From Amycolatopsis echigonensis (GTDB taxonomy: Bacteria > Actinomycetota > Actinomycetes > Mycobacteriales > Pseudonocardiaceae), in assembly GCF_014174495.1 (NCBI RefSeq), contig NZ_JACJHR010000002.1, forward strand, positions 62,001-126,000: 64,000 nt of DNA, written 5' to 3'. A program made the position numbers and the translations under genes. A model generated the notes under the pieces. That model searched no databases and was not told the origin of the DNA. It worked only from the letters and a program-made list of their open reading frames with translations. Of the stretch, positions 35,089-43,072 are shown one piece after another. The first letter of the stretch is position 1. Each line of letters starts with the position of its first letter.

Positions 35089-35688
35089 ATGTCTCCCGCA
35101 TTGATCGCTCTGTTCAGCGCGTTCGGCCTGGTACTGGCCGTTGAGCTGCCGGACAAGACGCTCGTCGCGACCCTGGTGCTCACCACCCGTTTCCGCGCCT
35201 GGCCGGTATTCGCCGGAGTATGCGTGGCGTTCGCCGTGCAATGCGTGATCGCGGTCGCTTTCGGAAGCCTGCTCACGCTCCTGCCGGAAACCCTTGTTTC
35301 GCTGCTGGTCGCCGGGATGTTCGGCGTCGGCGCGTTCCTGCTCCTGCGCGAGGGCTTCAGCGAGGGCAGCGAGGCGGGCGAGGACGCGTCGCGGATCGGG
35401 CCCGGGCCGGTTTCGTTCCTGCGCTCCGCACTCACCTCGTTCGGCGTGCTCTTCGCCGCGGAGTGGGGCGACGCCTCGCAGCTGGCGACCGCCGGGCTCG
35501 TCGCGCGCCTCGGCAATCCGTTCGCGGTCGGGGTCGGCGCGTTCGTCGCGCTGGTGTCGGTCGCCGGGCTGGCGGTGTTCATCGGCGCGAAGATCCGCGA
35601 CCGCATCCGGCCGAAGCTGATCCAGCGGGTCGCCGGGTTCGTGTTCGCCGGATTCGCCGCGTTCGCGCTGGCCCAGCTGCTCTGGTAA
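35089..35688 (+). CDS. UPF0016/GDT1 (TMEM165-like) cation transporter
   Basis: 199 residues from ATG 35089. Two repeated three-helix halves, each with the family motif E-x-G-D-K/R-T: here ELPDKTLVATL near residue 19 and EWGDASQLATA near residue 120. The first repeat has P in place of G. UPF0016 members export Mn2+/Ca2+ in exchange for protons; bacterial MneA-like members protect against manganese. An SD-hiding hairpin precedes the gene, which suggests control at the mRNA level. Confidence 0.87.
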   Translation: MSPALIALFSAFGLVLAVELPDKTLVATLVLTTRFRAWPVFAGVCVAFAVQCVIAVAFGSLLTLLPETLVSLLVAGMFGVGAFLLLREGFSEGSEAGEDASRIGPGPVSFLRSALTSFGVLFAAEWGDASQLATAGLVARLGNPFAVGVGAFVALVSVAGLAVFIGAKIRDRIRPKLIQRVAGFVFAGFAAFALAQLLW

Positions 35689-35795
35689 CCGCCGCTTCAC
35701 AGGAACGCCAGGTAACCTCTGCGGAACCCCCGAACGAGGACCAGGTGAACCCCCGGTGACGCCATGGCCTCTGCCGTGACCGCCGAGGAGCGCCC

Positions 35796-36455
35796 GTGCC
35801 GACCACCTCCCGCGCCGCCGTGTCGCCGGTGCACGGCCAGCTCGCGCTGGTCGGCATCGGGGCGGCCGTGGTCATCGCCACGGATCTGCACCTGCGGCTC
35901 TCCGCGCAGATCAGCCCGATCTGGCAGACGCTGTCGGAGTACGTCTACGGCAGGCTCGGCGACCATTCCGCCGCGCGGCTGTTCACCGTCATGTGCCTGG
36001 CCCTCGCGCTGGGCTCGCTGGCGTTGCTGGCCGGGCTCGTCAAGGCCCGCCGCTCGCCCGCGGTCGTCATCCTGCTCGGCGTGTGGTGCGCCGGCCTCAC
36101 GATCTGCGCGACGGTCCCGGTCGACCCCAACGGCGAAGCCCGGTCCTTCGACGGCCAGCTGCACAACGCCGCCGCCCTCACCGCGTTCCTCGCACTCCCC
36201 ACGGCCGCCTGGCTGCTGACCCGCCGCGGCGGCCGATCGTGTCCGTGGGAGCCGCGCCGCACGACGATCCGCCGGCTGGCCGTCGCGAGTTTCGCCAGCG
36301 TGGCGGTGGTGCTGGGCGGGTTCGTGTTCACGCTGATCACCGGGCCCGCGCACCAGGAAGTGACGCTCGGGCTGTTCGAGCGGCTGCTGTTCACGGTGGA
36401 CCTGGCGCTGTTGCTGACCATGGTCCGGCCCCTGGTCGCCGCGTCCCGCCGCTAG
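35796..36455 (+). CDS. DUF998 membrane protein
   Basis: 219 residues from GTG 35796, with GAGGAG upstream. Six hydrophobic segments; the polar loops include SEYVYGRLGDHSAARLFTVM and VDPNGEARSFDGQLHNAAAL, typical of DUF998 (related to the FRRS1/Per-like membrane fold). The motif P-V-D-P near the middle and a short HN segment are conserved in the family. Function unknown. The stop codon TAG shares CTAG (36452-36455) with the TAG of the convergent IclR gene. Confidence 0.82.
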   Translation: MPTTSRAAVSPVHGQLALVGIGAAVVIATDLHLRLSAQISPIWQTLSEYVYGRLGDHSAARLFTVMCLALALGSLALLAGLVKARRSPAVVILLGVWCAGLTICATVPVDPNGEARSFDGQLHNAAALTAFLALPTAAWLLTRRGGRSCPWEPRRTTIRRLAVASFASVAVVLGGFVFTLITGPAHQEVTLGLFERLLFTVDLALLLTMVRPLVAASRR

Positions 36456-37087
36456 GACCGCAACACCTCACCGAGCTTCGCGGCGGCCTCGACGGTCAGC
36501 GGCCCGACCTCGTCCGAAGCCAGCGGCTCCAGCGAAATCACCCCGACGCTCGCCCGTAACCCAGGCACCCCGCGCACGGGCGCGGCCACACCCGAAGCGC
36601 CAGCCTCGATCTCGCCGGTCGAGACGCTCCACCGGTCAGGGGCGCCCGGCCGCAACGCCATCGCCCGCCCAGCCGCACCCGCGGCGAGCGCGTGCATACT
36701 GCCGACCCGGTACGCCACGTGATAGTTCGTCCACGACGGCTCCACGACCGCGACCGCCTGCGCGTGATCGCCCTGCGCCACCGTCAGATGCGCCGTAGCA
36801 CCGACCTTCTCGGCGAGCTCGCGCAACACCGGCCGCGCGGCCTCACGCAGCTGCGGGAGCACCTGACCGGCCAGCCGCAGCACCCCGACGCCGAGCCGCA
36901 CCTTCGTGCCGTCCCGCCAGATCAGGCCGCGTTCGGACAACGGCACCAGCAGCCGGTACACCGCCGCGCGGCTCGCGCCGATGGCCACCGCGAGTTCGGA
37001 GATGGTCGCCGCCTGCTCGCCCGAATCGGCCACCGCCTGCAGCAGCGCCAAACCGCGGTCGAGGGTCAGCGACCCCTCCCTGCTCAC
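36452..37087 (-). CDS. IclR-family transcriptional regulator
   Basis: 211 residues from GTG 37087. N-terminal winged HTH about 8-65 (LDRGLALLQAVADSGEQAAT, then ISELAVAIGASRAAVYRLLV), then an IclR effector-binding domain (TAHLTVAQGDHAQAVAVVEP, then AGAAGRAMALRPGAP). It is shorter than typical (about 250), with a compact effector domain. IclR proteins sense small carbon metabolites and usually regulate catabolic genes. It overlaps the next gene by four bases (GTGA at 37084-37087), so that gene is the most likely partner. Confidence 0.88.
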   Translation of the reverse strand: MSREGSLTLDRGLALLQAVADSGEQAATISELAVAIGASRAAVYRLLVPLSERGLIWRDGTKVRLGVGVLRLAGQVLPQLREAARPVLRELAEKVGATAHLTVAQGDHAQAVAVVEPSWTNYHVAYRVGSMHALAAGAAGRAMALRPGAPDRWSVSTGEIEAGASGVAAPVRGVPGLRASVGVISLEPLASDEVGPLTVEAAAKLGEVLRS

Positions 37088-37938
37088 AAGAGCTCGAGTT
37101 CATCCAGGTCGGCCACCGGCTCGGCGAACGATGCCGCCGCGTACGACCCGAAAAGCTCCCGCACCGCCTTCGCGGCGGGCTCCGGCAACGCGCGGGCTTC
37201 GTCCGCGAGCGCCTTGCCGTCGGTCGATTCCAGCGCTGCCCGGACGTCGCCGCCGGAAAGGCAGCGCGCCGAAGCGACGAGCAGGTTCAGGAAGCCGTGG
37301 TGCGTGAAGCCGGTCTCCGGGTCGACGTGCCGGACCGCGCGGTGCAGGCTGTTCGTCGCCTTGAACGACGCCCCCGGCGAGCCGCTGACCACGGACAGGA
37401 AGTCGGCGACCTCGTCCACGCTGGGGAAGTTCTCGCCCGCCTTGCCGCCGCAGCGGATCTTCGGCCAGCTGCCGTGCTCGATCACGTTGCGGACGCCGTC
37501 GAGCCAGCCGACGCCGCGGCGCGGTTCGACCACCCGGATCACGTCCTCGGGCACGAACTCCGAGACGCGTTCGAGCCACACCTCGTCGACGTCGGACGGG
37601 GCGGGCATCTCCACCATCCGCAACGACAGCAGCTCGCTGCGCGATTCGACGATCGAGATCGCCTTCGGAACGCCGCCGAGCCCCGTGTCGATGATCAGCG
37701 ACAGCGGCAGCGGCTCCTTGGGCTTGATCTTGATCAGCTCGGTGATCAGCTCCGGCAGCCGCGAGGCCTGGCACAGGAAAACCCCGAGCACCCCGGCGTG
37801 TTCCCCGCTGCGCGACTCGAAGTGCGCACGCAGCGCCTCCGGCATCGCGACGTCCGCGGGCGGGAAGAGCGCCGAGTCGTCGACGAGCCGCGCGAACAGG
37901 GGAGGAATTCCACGGGGGCCGGGGGGCGTGAGTTCCAC
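37084..37938 (-). CDS. Unknown conserved-looking protein in an operon with the IclR regulator
   Basis: 284 residues from GTG 37938 (VELTPPGPRGIPPLFARLVD); no Shine-Dalgarno is visible, and the frame continues upstream without clear coding quality. No signal peptide or membrane segment. The alternating strand/helix pattern (LSLIIDTGLGGVPKAISIVE, then DVIRVVEPRRGVGWLDGVRN, then SWPKIRCGGKAGENFPSVDE, then FKATNSLHRAVRHV) suggests a TIM-barrel-like fold. I do not recognise the family. Its stop overlaps the IclR gene start, so it is cotranscribed with it and is probably either its effector enzyme or a metabolic gene it controls. The 5' gap to the iron-regulated gene is divergent. Confidence 0.72.
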   Translation of the reverse strand: MELTPPGPRGIPPLFARLVDDSALFPPADVAMPEALRAHFESRSGEHAGVLGVFLCQASRLPELITELIKIKPKEPLPLSLIIDTGLGGVPKAISIVESRSELLSLRMVEMPAPSDVDEVWLERVSEFVPEDVIRVVEPRRGVGWLDGVRNVIEHGSWPKIRCGGKAGENFPSVDEVADFLSVVSGSPGASFKATNSLHRAVRHVDPETGFTHHGFLNLLVASARCLSGGDVRAALESTDGKALADEARALPEPAAKAVRELFGSYAAASFAEPVADLDELELL

Positions 37939-38146
37939 AGCGCTTGACACGACTGACACGCTAGTAGCGTACGGCAAGGGGACAAAATCGTTCGCTCTGC
38001 GGACGCTTTTCGAGAGACTTTCCCTGAGGCCGCAACTGGCCCGCTCGGCCGAATCCGCCTGGTCCGGTGCTGCCGCGGGGCTTTTGACCAGCACTTTCCC
38101 GCTCCCTGGGTGATCTTCCCGCGCACTCTTCCCTTCGCGTGGCAAT

Positions 38147-38165
38147 TCAGGTTAGGCTCACCTAA
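38147..38165 (+). promoter_or_regulatory. IdeR/DmdR-type iron box
   Basis: TCAGGTTAGGCTCACCTAA matches 17 of 19 positions of the actinobacterial iron-box consensus TTAGGTTAGGCTAACCTAA. It ends 15 bases before the GTG start of the DUF2470 gene and overlaps its likely promoter, so iron-loaded IdeR/DmdR should repress the gene. Confidence 0.85.
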
Positions 38166-38180
38166 GTAGGAGGTGGAGCC

Positions 38181-38972
38181 GTGACCGAGGCACCCGTATC
38201 CGTGCGCCGCCCGCCCGCGCCGAATCCCGCCGAACGCGCCAAGACGATCGCGACGCGCGGCGGCCCGGCGACGATCATGCCGACCGTCGAGAACGCCGGC
38301 TGCGAGGCCGAACGCGTCGAGCCGGTCCTGCATCACGTGCACCACAGCGGAAGCGTCAGCATTCTTCTGCCGGACGAGCACCCGATGGTGTGCGCGTCCC
38401 GGCAGGCTCAGCGCGGCGAGCTCGCCGTCATGGTCGAGCTCGCCGACCACGCCCCGGTGGCGCTGCGGGAACCGGTCCGCGGCCTGCTGTGGATCACCGG
38501 ATGGCTCCGGCCGCTGACCGAGGTGTCGGCCCGCGCGCGTGCGGTGTCGATCGCGGAGCAGCGGCCGGACCATCGGCTTCTCGACGTAGGCCACGGCCTC
38601 ACGCTGCTCCGGCTGACCCCGGCCTCACTGGTCCTCGCCGACGCGGAGGGCACGCATTCTCTTCGGCCGCACATGTTCAGCGCGGCCCCGCCGGACCCGT
38701 TCCACGATTACGAGGCGGAATGGCTGCGGCATCTGGAAAGCGACCATCCGGACGTCGTGGAGCAGCTGGCCCGGCATCTGCCCGCGGACCTGCGCGGCGG
38801 CCGGATCCGCCCGCTCGGCCTGGACCGGTACGGCCTGCGCCTGCGCGTCGAATCGACGGCGGGCGACCACGACGTCCGCCTCGCCTTCTCCCGCACGGTC
38901 GACAGCCCGCCGCAGCTGGCCGCGGAACTGCGGCGTCTCCTCGGCTGCCCCTTCCTCCGCGGCGAAGCCTGA
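38181..38972 (+). CDS. DUF2470 protein, probable haem/iron-utilisation role
   Basis: 263 residues from GTG 38181 behind GGAGGTGG. The C-terminal part (about 165-260: DYEAEWLRHLESDHPDVVEQ, then IRPLGLDRYGLRLRVE) fits DUF2470, the module found in HugZ/HutZ-like haem-utilisation proteins; the N-terminal half may be a split FMN-binding barrel-like region (SVSILLPDEHPMVCAS). An iron box overlaps the promoter, which strongly supports an iron-limitation function. No siderophore genes are adjacent. A large palindrome follows the stop. Confidence 0.82.
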   Translation: MTEAPVSVRRPPAPNPAERAKTIATRGGPATIMPTVENAGCEAERVEPVLHHVHHSGSVSILLPDEHPMVCASRQAQRGELAVMVELADHAPVALREPVRGLLWITGWLRPLTEVSARARAVSIAEQRPDHRLLDVGHGLTLLRLTPASLVLADAEGTHSLRPHMFSAAPPDPFHDYEAEWLRHLESDHPDVVEQLARHLPADLRGGRIRPLGLDRYGLRLRVESTAGDHDVRLAFSRTVDSPPQLAAELRRLLGCPFLRGEA

Positions 38973-38976
38973 CTGG

Positions 38977-39027
38977 CCGTGAAGGACTCCTTGAGGGAAT
39001 CTGATTCCCTCAAGGAGTCCTTCACGG
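38977..39027. repeat. Perfect 25-bp palindrome with 1-base centre, intergenic repeat/terminator
   Basis: Left arm 38977-39001 and right arm 39003-39027 are exact reverse complements, opening with CCGTGAAGGACTCC and closing with GGAGTCCTTCACGG. It lies 5 bases after the DUF2470 stop and 4 bases before the end of the convergent PPOX gene, so it can act as a terminator for both. The GTGAAGG...CCTTCAC core recurs in another intergenic region at 57568-57622, which suggests a dispersed repeat family. Confidence 0.85.
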
Positions 39028-39030
39028 ACC

Positions 39031-39498
39031 TCACTCGTCGGCCAGCTCCGGAGGGAAGCCGCCGGTCGCGATCGGCCCCCAGCGGTCGATCGTGATCCGG
39101 ATCAGGCTCTTGCCCTGTTTGCGCATCGCCTCGCGGTACTCGTCCCAGTCCGGGTGCTCGCCGGAGATGCTGCGGAAGTAGTCGACCAGCGGCTCGACCG
39201 AATCCGGCAGGTCGATCACCTCCGCGGTCCCGTCGACCTGCACCCACGGGCCGTTCCACTCGTCCGACAGCACGCACACCGACACCTTCGGGTCGCGCCG
39301 GAGGTTGACCGCTTTCGCGCGCTTCGGATAGGTCGCGATGACGATGCGGCCCTCGTCGTCGACGCCGCAGGTGTTCGGGGACAGCTGGGGCCGCCCGTCG
39401 GCGCGGGTGGTCACCAGGATCGCGCGGTGACGCGGCTTCAGGAACGCGACCAGCTCGGCGCGCTCGACCTTCGTGTTGGTGGCGATAGTCCTCGGCAT
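39031..39498 (-). CDS. PPOX-class F420/FMN-dependent oxidoreductase
   Basis: 155 residues from ATG 39498. Split-barrel flavin fold: FLKPRHRAILVTTRADGRPQ, LSPNTCGVDDEGRIVIATYP, AVNLRRDPKVSVCVLSDEWN, and VQVDGTAEVIDLP, then LVDYFRSISGEHPDW. This arrangement fits the actinobacterial PPOX F420-dependent family (Rv1155/Rv2074-like). Members reduce biliverdin, quinones or other substrates with F420H2 or use FMN; the specific substrate is unclear. Divergent from the CPBP gene, 22 bases apart. Confidence 0.85.
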   Translation of the reverse strand: MPRTIATNTKVERAELVAFLKPRHRAILVTTRADGRPQLSPNTCGVDDEGRIVIATYPKRAKAVNLRRDPKVSVCVLSDEWNGPWVQVDGTAEVIDLPDSVEPLVDYFRSISGEHPDWDEYREAMRKQGKSLIRITIDRWGPIATGGFPPELADE

Positions 39499-39520
39499 AC
39501 CCCGACGGTAGCGTGCGTTC

Positions 39521-40354
39521 ATGCGCACCACAGAACGCTCCGGAGGGCTGTCCGGCCTGCGATCCTGGCTCAACCCGGCACTTCCGGCGTTCCCGGCTCC
39601 GCTCACCGATCCCGGTGAGCGGCGTGCGGTCAAGATCGAGCTGACCCTCGTTTTCGGCATCACCCTCGGGCTGTCCGGCGCGCGCAGTCTGCTGTCCCTT
39701 GTGGACTCTCTGTTGCGCCCGACCCCGTTGGCGCAGCAGCAAGTGCAGCTCAACGTCCCGCGCGCCGCGGCGAGCCTGCTGGACCTGCTCCAGCAGCTGC
39801 TGAGCGCCGCGCAACTGATCGGCTGGGGCGGGCTCGGGCTGTACCTGCTGTGGCGGGCCGGGCTGAAACTGCGCGAAATCGGCCTGAGCCGCCGCATCCG
39901 CTCCGACGCGCTCGTCACCGTCGGGCTCGCCGCGCTGATCGGCATTCCCGGGCTCGCGCTGTACTTCCTCTCCTACCACCTCGGGTTCAGCCTCGCGGTG
40001 CAACCGTCCACTTTGGGCGATACGTGGTGGCGGCCGATCGCGCTGACGCTTTCCGCGTTCGGCAACGCTTTCGCCGAGGAGGTGCTCGTGATCGGGTACC
40101 TGCTCACGCGGCTGCGGCAACTCGGGGTGCGCGAGAACGCGTCGCTGTTCGGCGCCGCCGTGCTGCGCGGTTCCTACCACCTGTACCAAGGGTTCGGCGG
40201 GTTCGTCGGCAACCTGGTGATGGGGCTGGTGTTCGGCCGCGTATGGCAGCGGACCAACCGGCTGTGGCCGCTCATCGCGGCGCACACTTTGTTCGATGTG
40301 GTGTCCTTCGTCGGCTATTCGTTGCTGAAAGGCCGCCTTTCCTGGCTCCCGTGA
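39521..40354 (+). CDS. CPBP-family intramembrane metalloprotease
   Basis: 277 residues with about seven membrane segments. CPBP (ABI/CAAX-protease-like) signatures: NAFAEEVLVIGYLLTRL (motif EExxxR-like with Leu in place of Arg), AVLRGSYHLYQGFGGFVGN (motif FxxxH with the zinc-ligand His) and AAHTLFDVVSFV (HxxxD-like motif 3). Such proteins process prenylated or membrane substrates or confer bacteriocin self-immunity; the substrate here is unknown. The start is GTG or ATG at the N-terminus MRTTERSGGL; no strong SD is obvious. Confidence 0.85.
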   Translation: MRTTERSGGLSGLRSWLNPALPAFPAPLTDPGERRAVKIELTLVFGITLGLSGARSLLSLVDSLLRPTPLAQQQVQLNVPRAAASLLDLLQQLLSAAQLIGWGGLGLYLLWRAGLKLREIGLSRRIRSDALVTVGLAALIGIPGLALYFLSYHLGFSLAVQPSTLGDTWWRPIALTLSAFGNAFAEEVLVIGYLLTRLRQLGVRENASLFGAAVLRGSYHLYQGFGGFVGNLVMGLVFGRVWQRTNRLWPLIAAHTLFDVVSFVGYSLLKGRLSWLP

Positions 40355-40378
40355 TGCCCGCTCATTAGGCTCCGTTTC

Positions 40379-41611
40379 GTGAGCGAGACGAGCGAGATGA
40401 CCGCACCTCCCCGGGTGGACAGCGAAGTCGGGCCTCTCCGGGCAGTCCTGCTGCACCGGCCGGGCAACGAGCTGAAACGGCTCACGCCCCGCAACAACGA
40501 CAAGCTGCTCTTCGACTCCATCCCGTGGGTGAGCCGCGCCCAGCAGGAACACGACGCGTTCGCCGACGTCCTGCGCGGCCGCGGCGTCGAGGTGCTGCTG
40601 CTGGCCGACGTTCTCCGCACCGCGCTGGAAGACCAGCGCGCGCACGCCGCCGGCGTCCACGCCGCGGTGGACGACCGGCGGCTCGGCAACGACCTCGCGG
40701 ACTCGCTGAGGTCGCACCTCACGAGCGTCGACGCGCCCACGCTCGCCGAAGTCCTGATGGCGGGCATGACGTTCGAGGAGTTGCCATCCGCCGAGGGCGC
40801 GTCGCTGGTGCGGATGATGCACCATCCGCGCGACTTCGCCGTCGATCCGTTGCCCAATCTGCTCTTCACCCGCGATTCGTCGGCGTGGATCGGCGACCGT
40901 GTCGCGATTTCGTCGCTGACCATGCCCGCGCGGCGGCGGGAAACGGCGCTGCTCGACCTCATTTACGCCTACCATCCCCGATTCCGCCACGCCGCCCGCG
41001 CTTACGGCGCGCATTCCGCCCCGATCGAAGGCGGAGACGTGATGCTGCTGGCCCCCGGCGTCGTCGCGATCGGCGTCGGCGAACGGACGACTCCGGCCGG
41101 CGCCGAATCGCTCGCTCGTTCCGTATTCGCCGACGGACTCGCGCATACCGTCCTCGCGGTGCCGATCGAACAATCGCGCGCGACAATGCATCTCGACACC
41201 GTGTGCACGATGGTCGATGTCGACGCCGTCGTGATGTATCCGCTCGCCCGCGATTCCCTCACCGCGTTCACCCTGAAACCGACCGGCGACGGCGGGGTCA
41301 AAGTGGCCGGCCCGACGCCATTCCTGGAAGCCGCCGCGGAAGCGATGGAGATCGACCGGCTGCGGGTGATCGACACCGGCCTCGACCCGGTCACCGCGGA
41401 GCGCGAGCAGTGGGACGACGGCAACAACACGCTGGCCTTGGCCCCGGGTGTGGTCGTGGGGTACGAACGGAACGCGGAGACCAACGAGCGGCTCACCGCG
41501 GCGGGAATCGAGGTGCTGCCGATCGCCGGGTCCGAACTGGGGTCCGGCCGGGGCGGCCCGCGCTGCATGTCGTGCCCGGTGCGCCGCGATCCCCCGCCGA
41601 AGCGGCGCTGA
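40379..41611 (+). CDS. arcA: Arginine deiminase
   Basis: 410 residues from GTG 40379. ADI signatures: [20 protein letters not shown] near the N-terminus, [11 protein letters not shown], the His/Asp pair in [11 protein letters not shown], and the catalytic Cys396 in [12 protein letters not shown] at the C-terminus. It hydrolyses arginine to citrulline and ammonia, the first step of the ADI pathway for ATP and pH. No arcB, arcC or arcD is adjacent, so either the other steps are elsewhere or the gene serves arginine turnover alone. Confidence 0.93.
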   Translation: MSETSEMTAPPRVDSEVGPLRAVLLHRPGNELKRLTPRNNDKLLFDSIPWVSRAQQEHDAFADVLRGRGVEVLLLADVLRTALEDQRAHAAGVHAAVDDRRLGNDLADSLRSHLTSVDAPTLAEVLMAGMTFEELPSAEGASLVRMMHHPRDFAVDPLPNLLFTRDSSAWIGDRVAISSLTMPARRRETALLDLIYAYHPRFRHAARAYGAHSAPIEGGDVMLLAPGVVAIGVGERTTPAGAESLARSVFADGLAHTVLAVPIEQSRATMHLDTVCTMVDVDAVVMYPLARDSLTAFTLKPTGDGGVKVAGPTPFLEAAAEAMEIDRLRVIDTGLDPVTAEREQWDDGNNTLALAPGVVVGYERNAETNERLTAAGIEVLPIAGSELGSGRGGPRCMSCPVRRDPPPKRR

Positions 41612-41625
41612 CGTCTTGAGGCGAA

Positions 41626-41675
41626 GTTAGCCTTTCCTTAATAAGGGTAAATACATTAAGGGAAGGCTAACCAAA
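41626..41675 (+). promoter_or_regulatory. Iron-box-like inverted repeat upstream of ferritin
   Basis: GTTAGCCTTTCCTTAAT (41626-41642) and ATTAAGGGAAGGCTAAC (41655-41671) form a 17-bp inverted repeat with one mismatch. The right arm read with its flank (41657-41675) matches 15 of 19 positions of the IdeR iron-box consensus; the left arm in reverse matches about 13. A further half site, GGTAACCCTAAT, lies at 41700-41711. Paired boxes upstream of a ferritin gene recall the IdeR-activated mycobacterial bfrB promoter. Confidence 0.7.
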
Positions 41676-41771
41676 ATAAGTGTTTCCTTCTTGAGGAATG
41701 GTAACCCTAATAGGGTGGAGATCACCAGCCAAAAGTGGAAAACAATCGAACATTGACGTACCGTGATGGAC

Positions 41772-42323
41772 ATGGCCCTCACGAAGAAAGAACCGCGCTC
41801 CAAGTTCTACGAACTGCTGCAGGCGCAGATCCACAACGAGTTCAACGCCTCCCAGCAGTACATCGCGCTCGCGGTCTGGTTCGACAACGAGGACCTGCCG
41901 CAGCTGGCGAAGCACTTCTACAAGCAGTCGGTGGAAGAGCGCAATCACGCGATGGCGCTCGTCCAGTACATGCTCGACCGGGACCACCACGTCGAGATTC
42001 CCGGCACCGGCGAGGTCCGCAACGAGTTCTCCGCCCCGCTCGAGCTGATCGAGCTCGCGCTGGAGCAGGAGAAGGAGGTCGCCGCCGACATCTCCGCGCT
42101 CGCGAAGGCCGCCCGGGCCGAGGAGGACTACATCAGCGAGCAGTTCGTCCAGTGGTTCCTCAAGGAGCAGGTCGAGGAGATCTCCCAGATGTCGACGCTG
42201 GTCACGGTCGCGCGCCGCGCGGGTGACAACGTCTACGAGATCGAGAAGTTCCTGCACCGCGAGGCCGTCGGCGCCACCGGCGCGGACTCGGGGATGCCCC
42301 CGGTCGCGGGTGGCGCGCTGTAA
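41772..42323 (+). CDS. Ferritin (BfrB-like, non-haem)
   Basis: 183 residues from ATG 41772 (GTG 41763 and ATG 41766 are in-frame alternatives). Closely resembles mycobacterial BfrB: QAQIHNEFNASQQYIALAVW, DNEDLPQLAKHFYKQSVEER, NHAMALVQYMLDRD and QFVQWFLKEQVEEISQM supply the ferroxidase Glu/His set (E-x-x-H in EERNHAM). Ferritins oxidise Fe(II) and store iron in a 24-mer shell. The iron-box-like repeats upstream indicate IdeR control, and in BfrB-type genes IdeR activates expression when iron is plentiful. A terminator hairpin follows. Confidence 0.94.
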   Translation: MALTKKEPRSKFYELLQAQIHNEFNASQQYIALAVWFDNEDLPQLAKHFYKQSVEERNHAMALVQYMLDRDHHVEIPGTGEVRNEFSAPLELIELALEQEKEVAADISALAKAARAEEDYISEQFVQWFLKEQVEEISQMSTLVTVARRAGDNVYEIEKFLHREAVGATGADSGMPPVAGGAL

Positions 42324-42340
42324 CGCTCACACGATCCCGG

Positions 42341-42375
42341 AAGCCCGGTTGTCCCCACTGTGGACAACCGGGCTT
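42341..42375. terminator. Bidirectional terminator containing TTGTCC/GGACAA motifs
   Basis: AAGCCCGGTTGTCC (42341-42354) pairs with GGACAACCGGGCTT (42362-42375), a perfect 14-bp stem with a 7-base loop, between convergent genes ending at 42323 and 42392. It also contains TGTGGACAA (42359-42367), and TGTGGATAA follows at 42381-42389, both DnaA-box-like. Confidence 0.85.
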
Positions 42376-42391
42376 CCCCCTGTGGATAACT

Positions 42392-42976
42392 TCATCGCCG
42401 CTCGTAATGCGCGATGAGCACGCCAGTGGTGGTCGCGACGCTTCCGGCGAGGGAGAACTCGGTCAACGGCGCGGGCCCCTCGAACAACCGCGCGCCGCGG
42501 CCGAGCGTCAGCGGGTGGATCAGCAGCGTGTAGCGGTCGACCAGTCCGGCGGCGTGCAGCGCACGCACGAGCGAAACGCTGCCGATGATCGAAAGATCCT
42601 TACCCGGCAAGGCTTTCAGCTCCGCCACGGTCTCCACCGCGGAGCCGCGCAGCAGCACCGAATTCTGCCAGGCGTCGGCATTGTCGAGGGTAGTGGAGAC
42701 GACGTACTTTTTCGCGGCGTTCATGTGTGCGGTGAACGGATTCCCGTCGGTCCGAGGCCCCCACGCCATGCGGAAATCCTCCCAGGTGCGCCGGCCGAAC
42801 AGCATGTCCCCAGGCCGGCTCATGCCCTTGGCCATCTCGCGCGCCATGACGTCGTCGCTGTAGCCGTTGCCCCAGCCGCCTAGGTCGAACCCACCGCGAG
42901 TGTCCTCGTCGCTGCGGCCGAGGCCTTGGACGACGCCGTCGAGGGTGATGCTCAGGGTGACGCTGATCGAACGCAT
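42392..42976 (-). CDS. DHFR/RibD_C-like reductase
   Basis: 194 residues from ATG 42976 with GGAAGG upstream. RibD_C/DHFR-like pattern: SVTLSITLDGVVQGLGRSDE, FGRRTWEDFRMAWGP, KKYVVSTTLDNADAWQNSVL, IIGSVSLVRALHAAGLVDRY and LIHPLTLGRGARLFEG. This family (YyaP-like) resembles the C-terminal reductase of RibD and dihydrofolate reductase, but its substrate is usually unknown. The real folA is likely elsewhere, as the thymidylate synthase partner is absent. Confidence 0.88.
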   Translation of the reverse strand: MRSISVTLSITLDGVVQGLGRSDEDTRGGFDLGGWGNGYSDDVMAREMAKGMSRPGDMLFGRRTWEDFRMAWGPRTDGNPFTAHMNAAKKYVVSTTLDNADAWQNSVLLRGSAVETVAELKALPGKDLSIIGSVSLVRALHAAGLVDRYTLLIHPLTLGRGARLFEGPAPLTEFSLAGSVATTTGVLIAHYERR

Positions 42977-43072
42977 CGGGGTTGTCCTTCCGCTTCCGCG
43001 GGCCGCCGGTCGGCCCGTCACCCGCTACACGAGCGGCGCGGAGCCGGATCGACATCGGCCCGAGGAAATTTT

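Noticed and set aside
35041..35090. yybP-ykoY manganese riboswitch before the UPF0016 gene
   Set aside because: The expected paired-helix layout and conserved loop sequences are not recognisable; only one short hairpin that covers the ribosome binding site is present.
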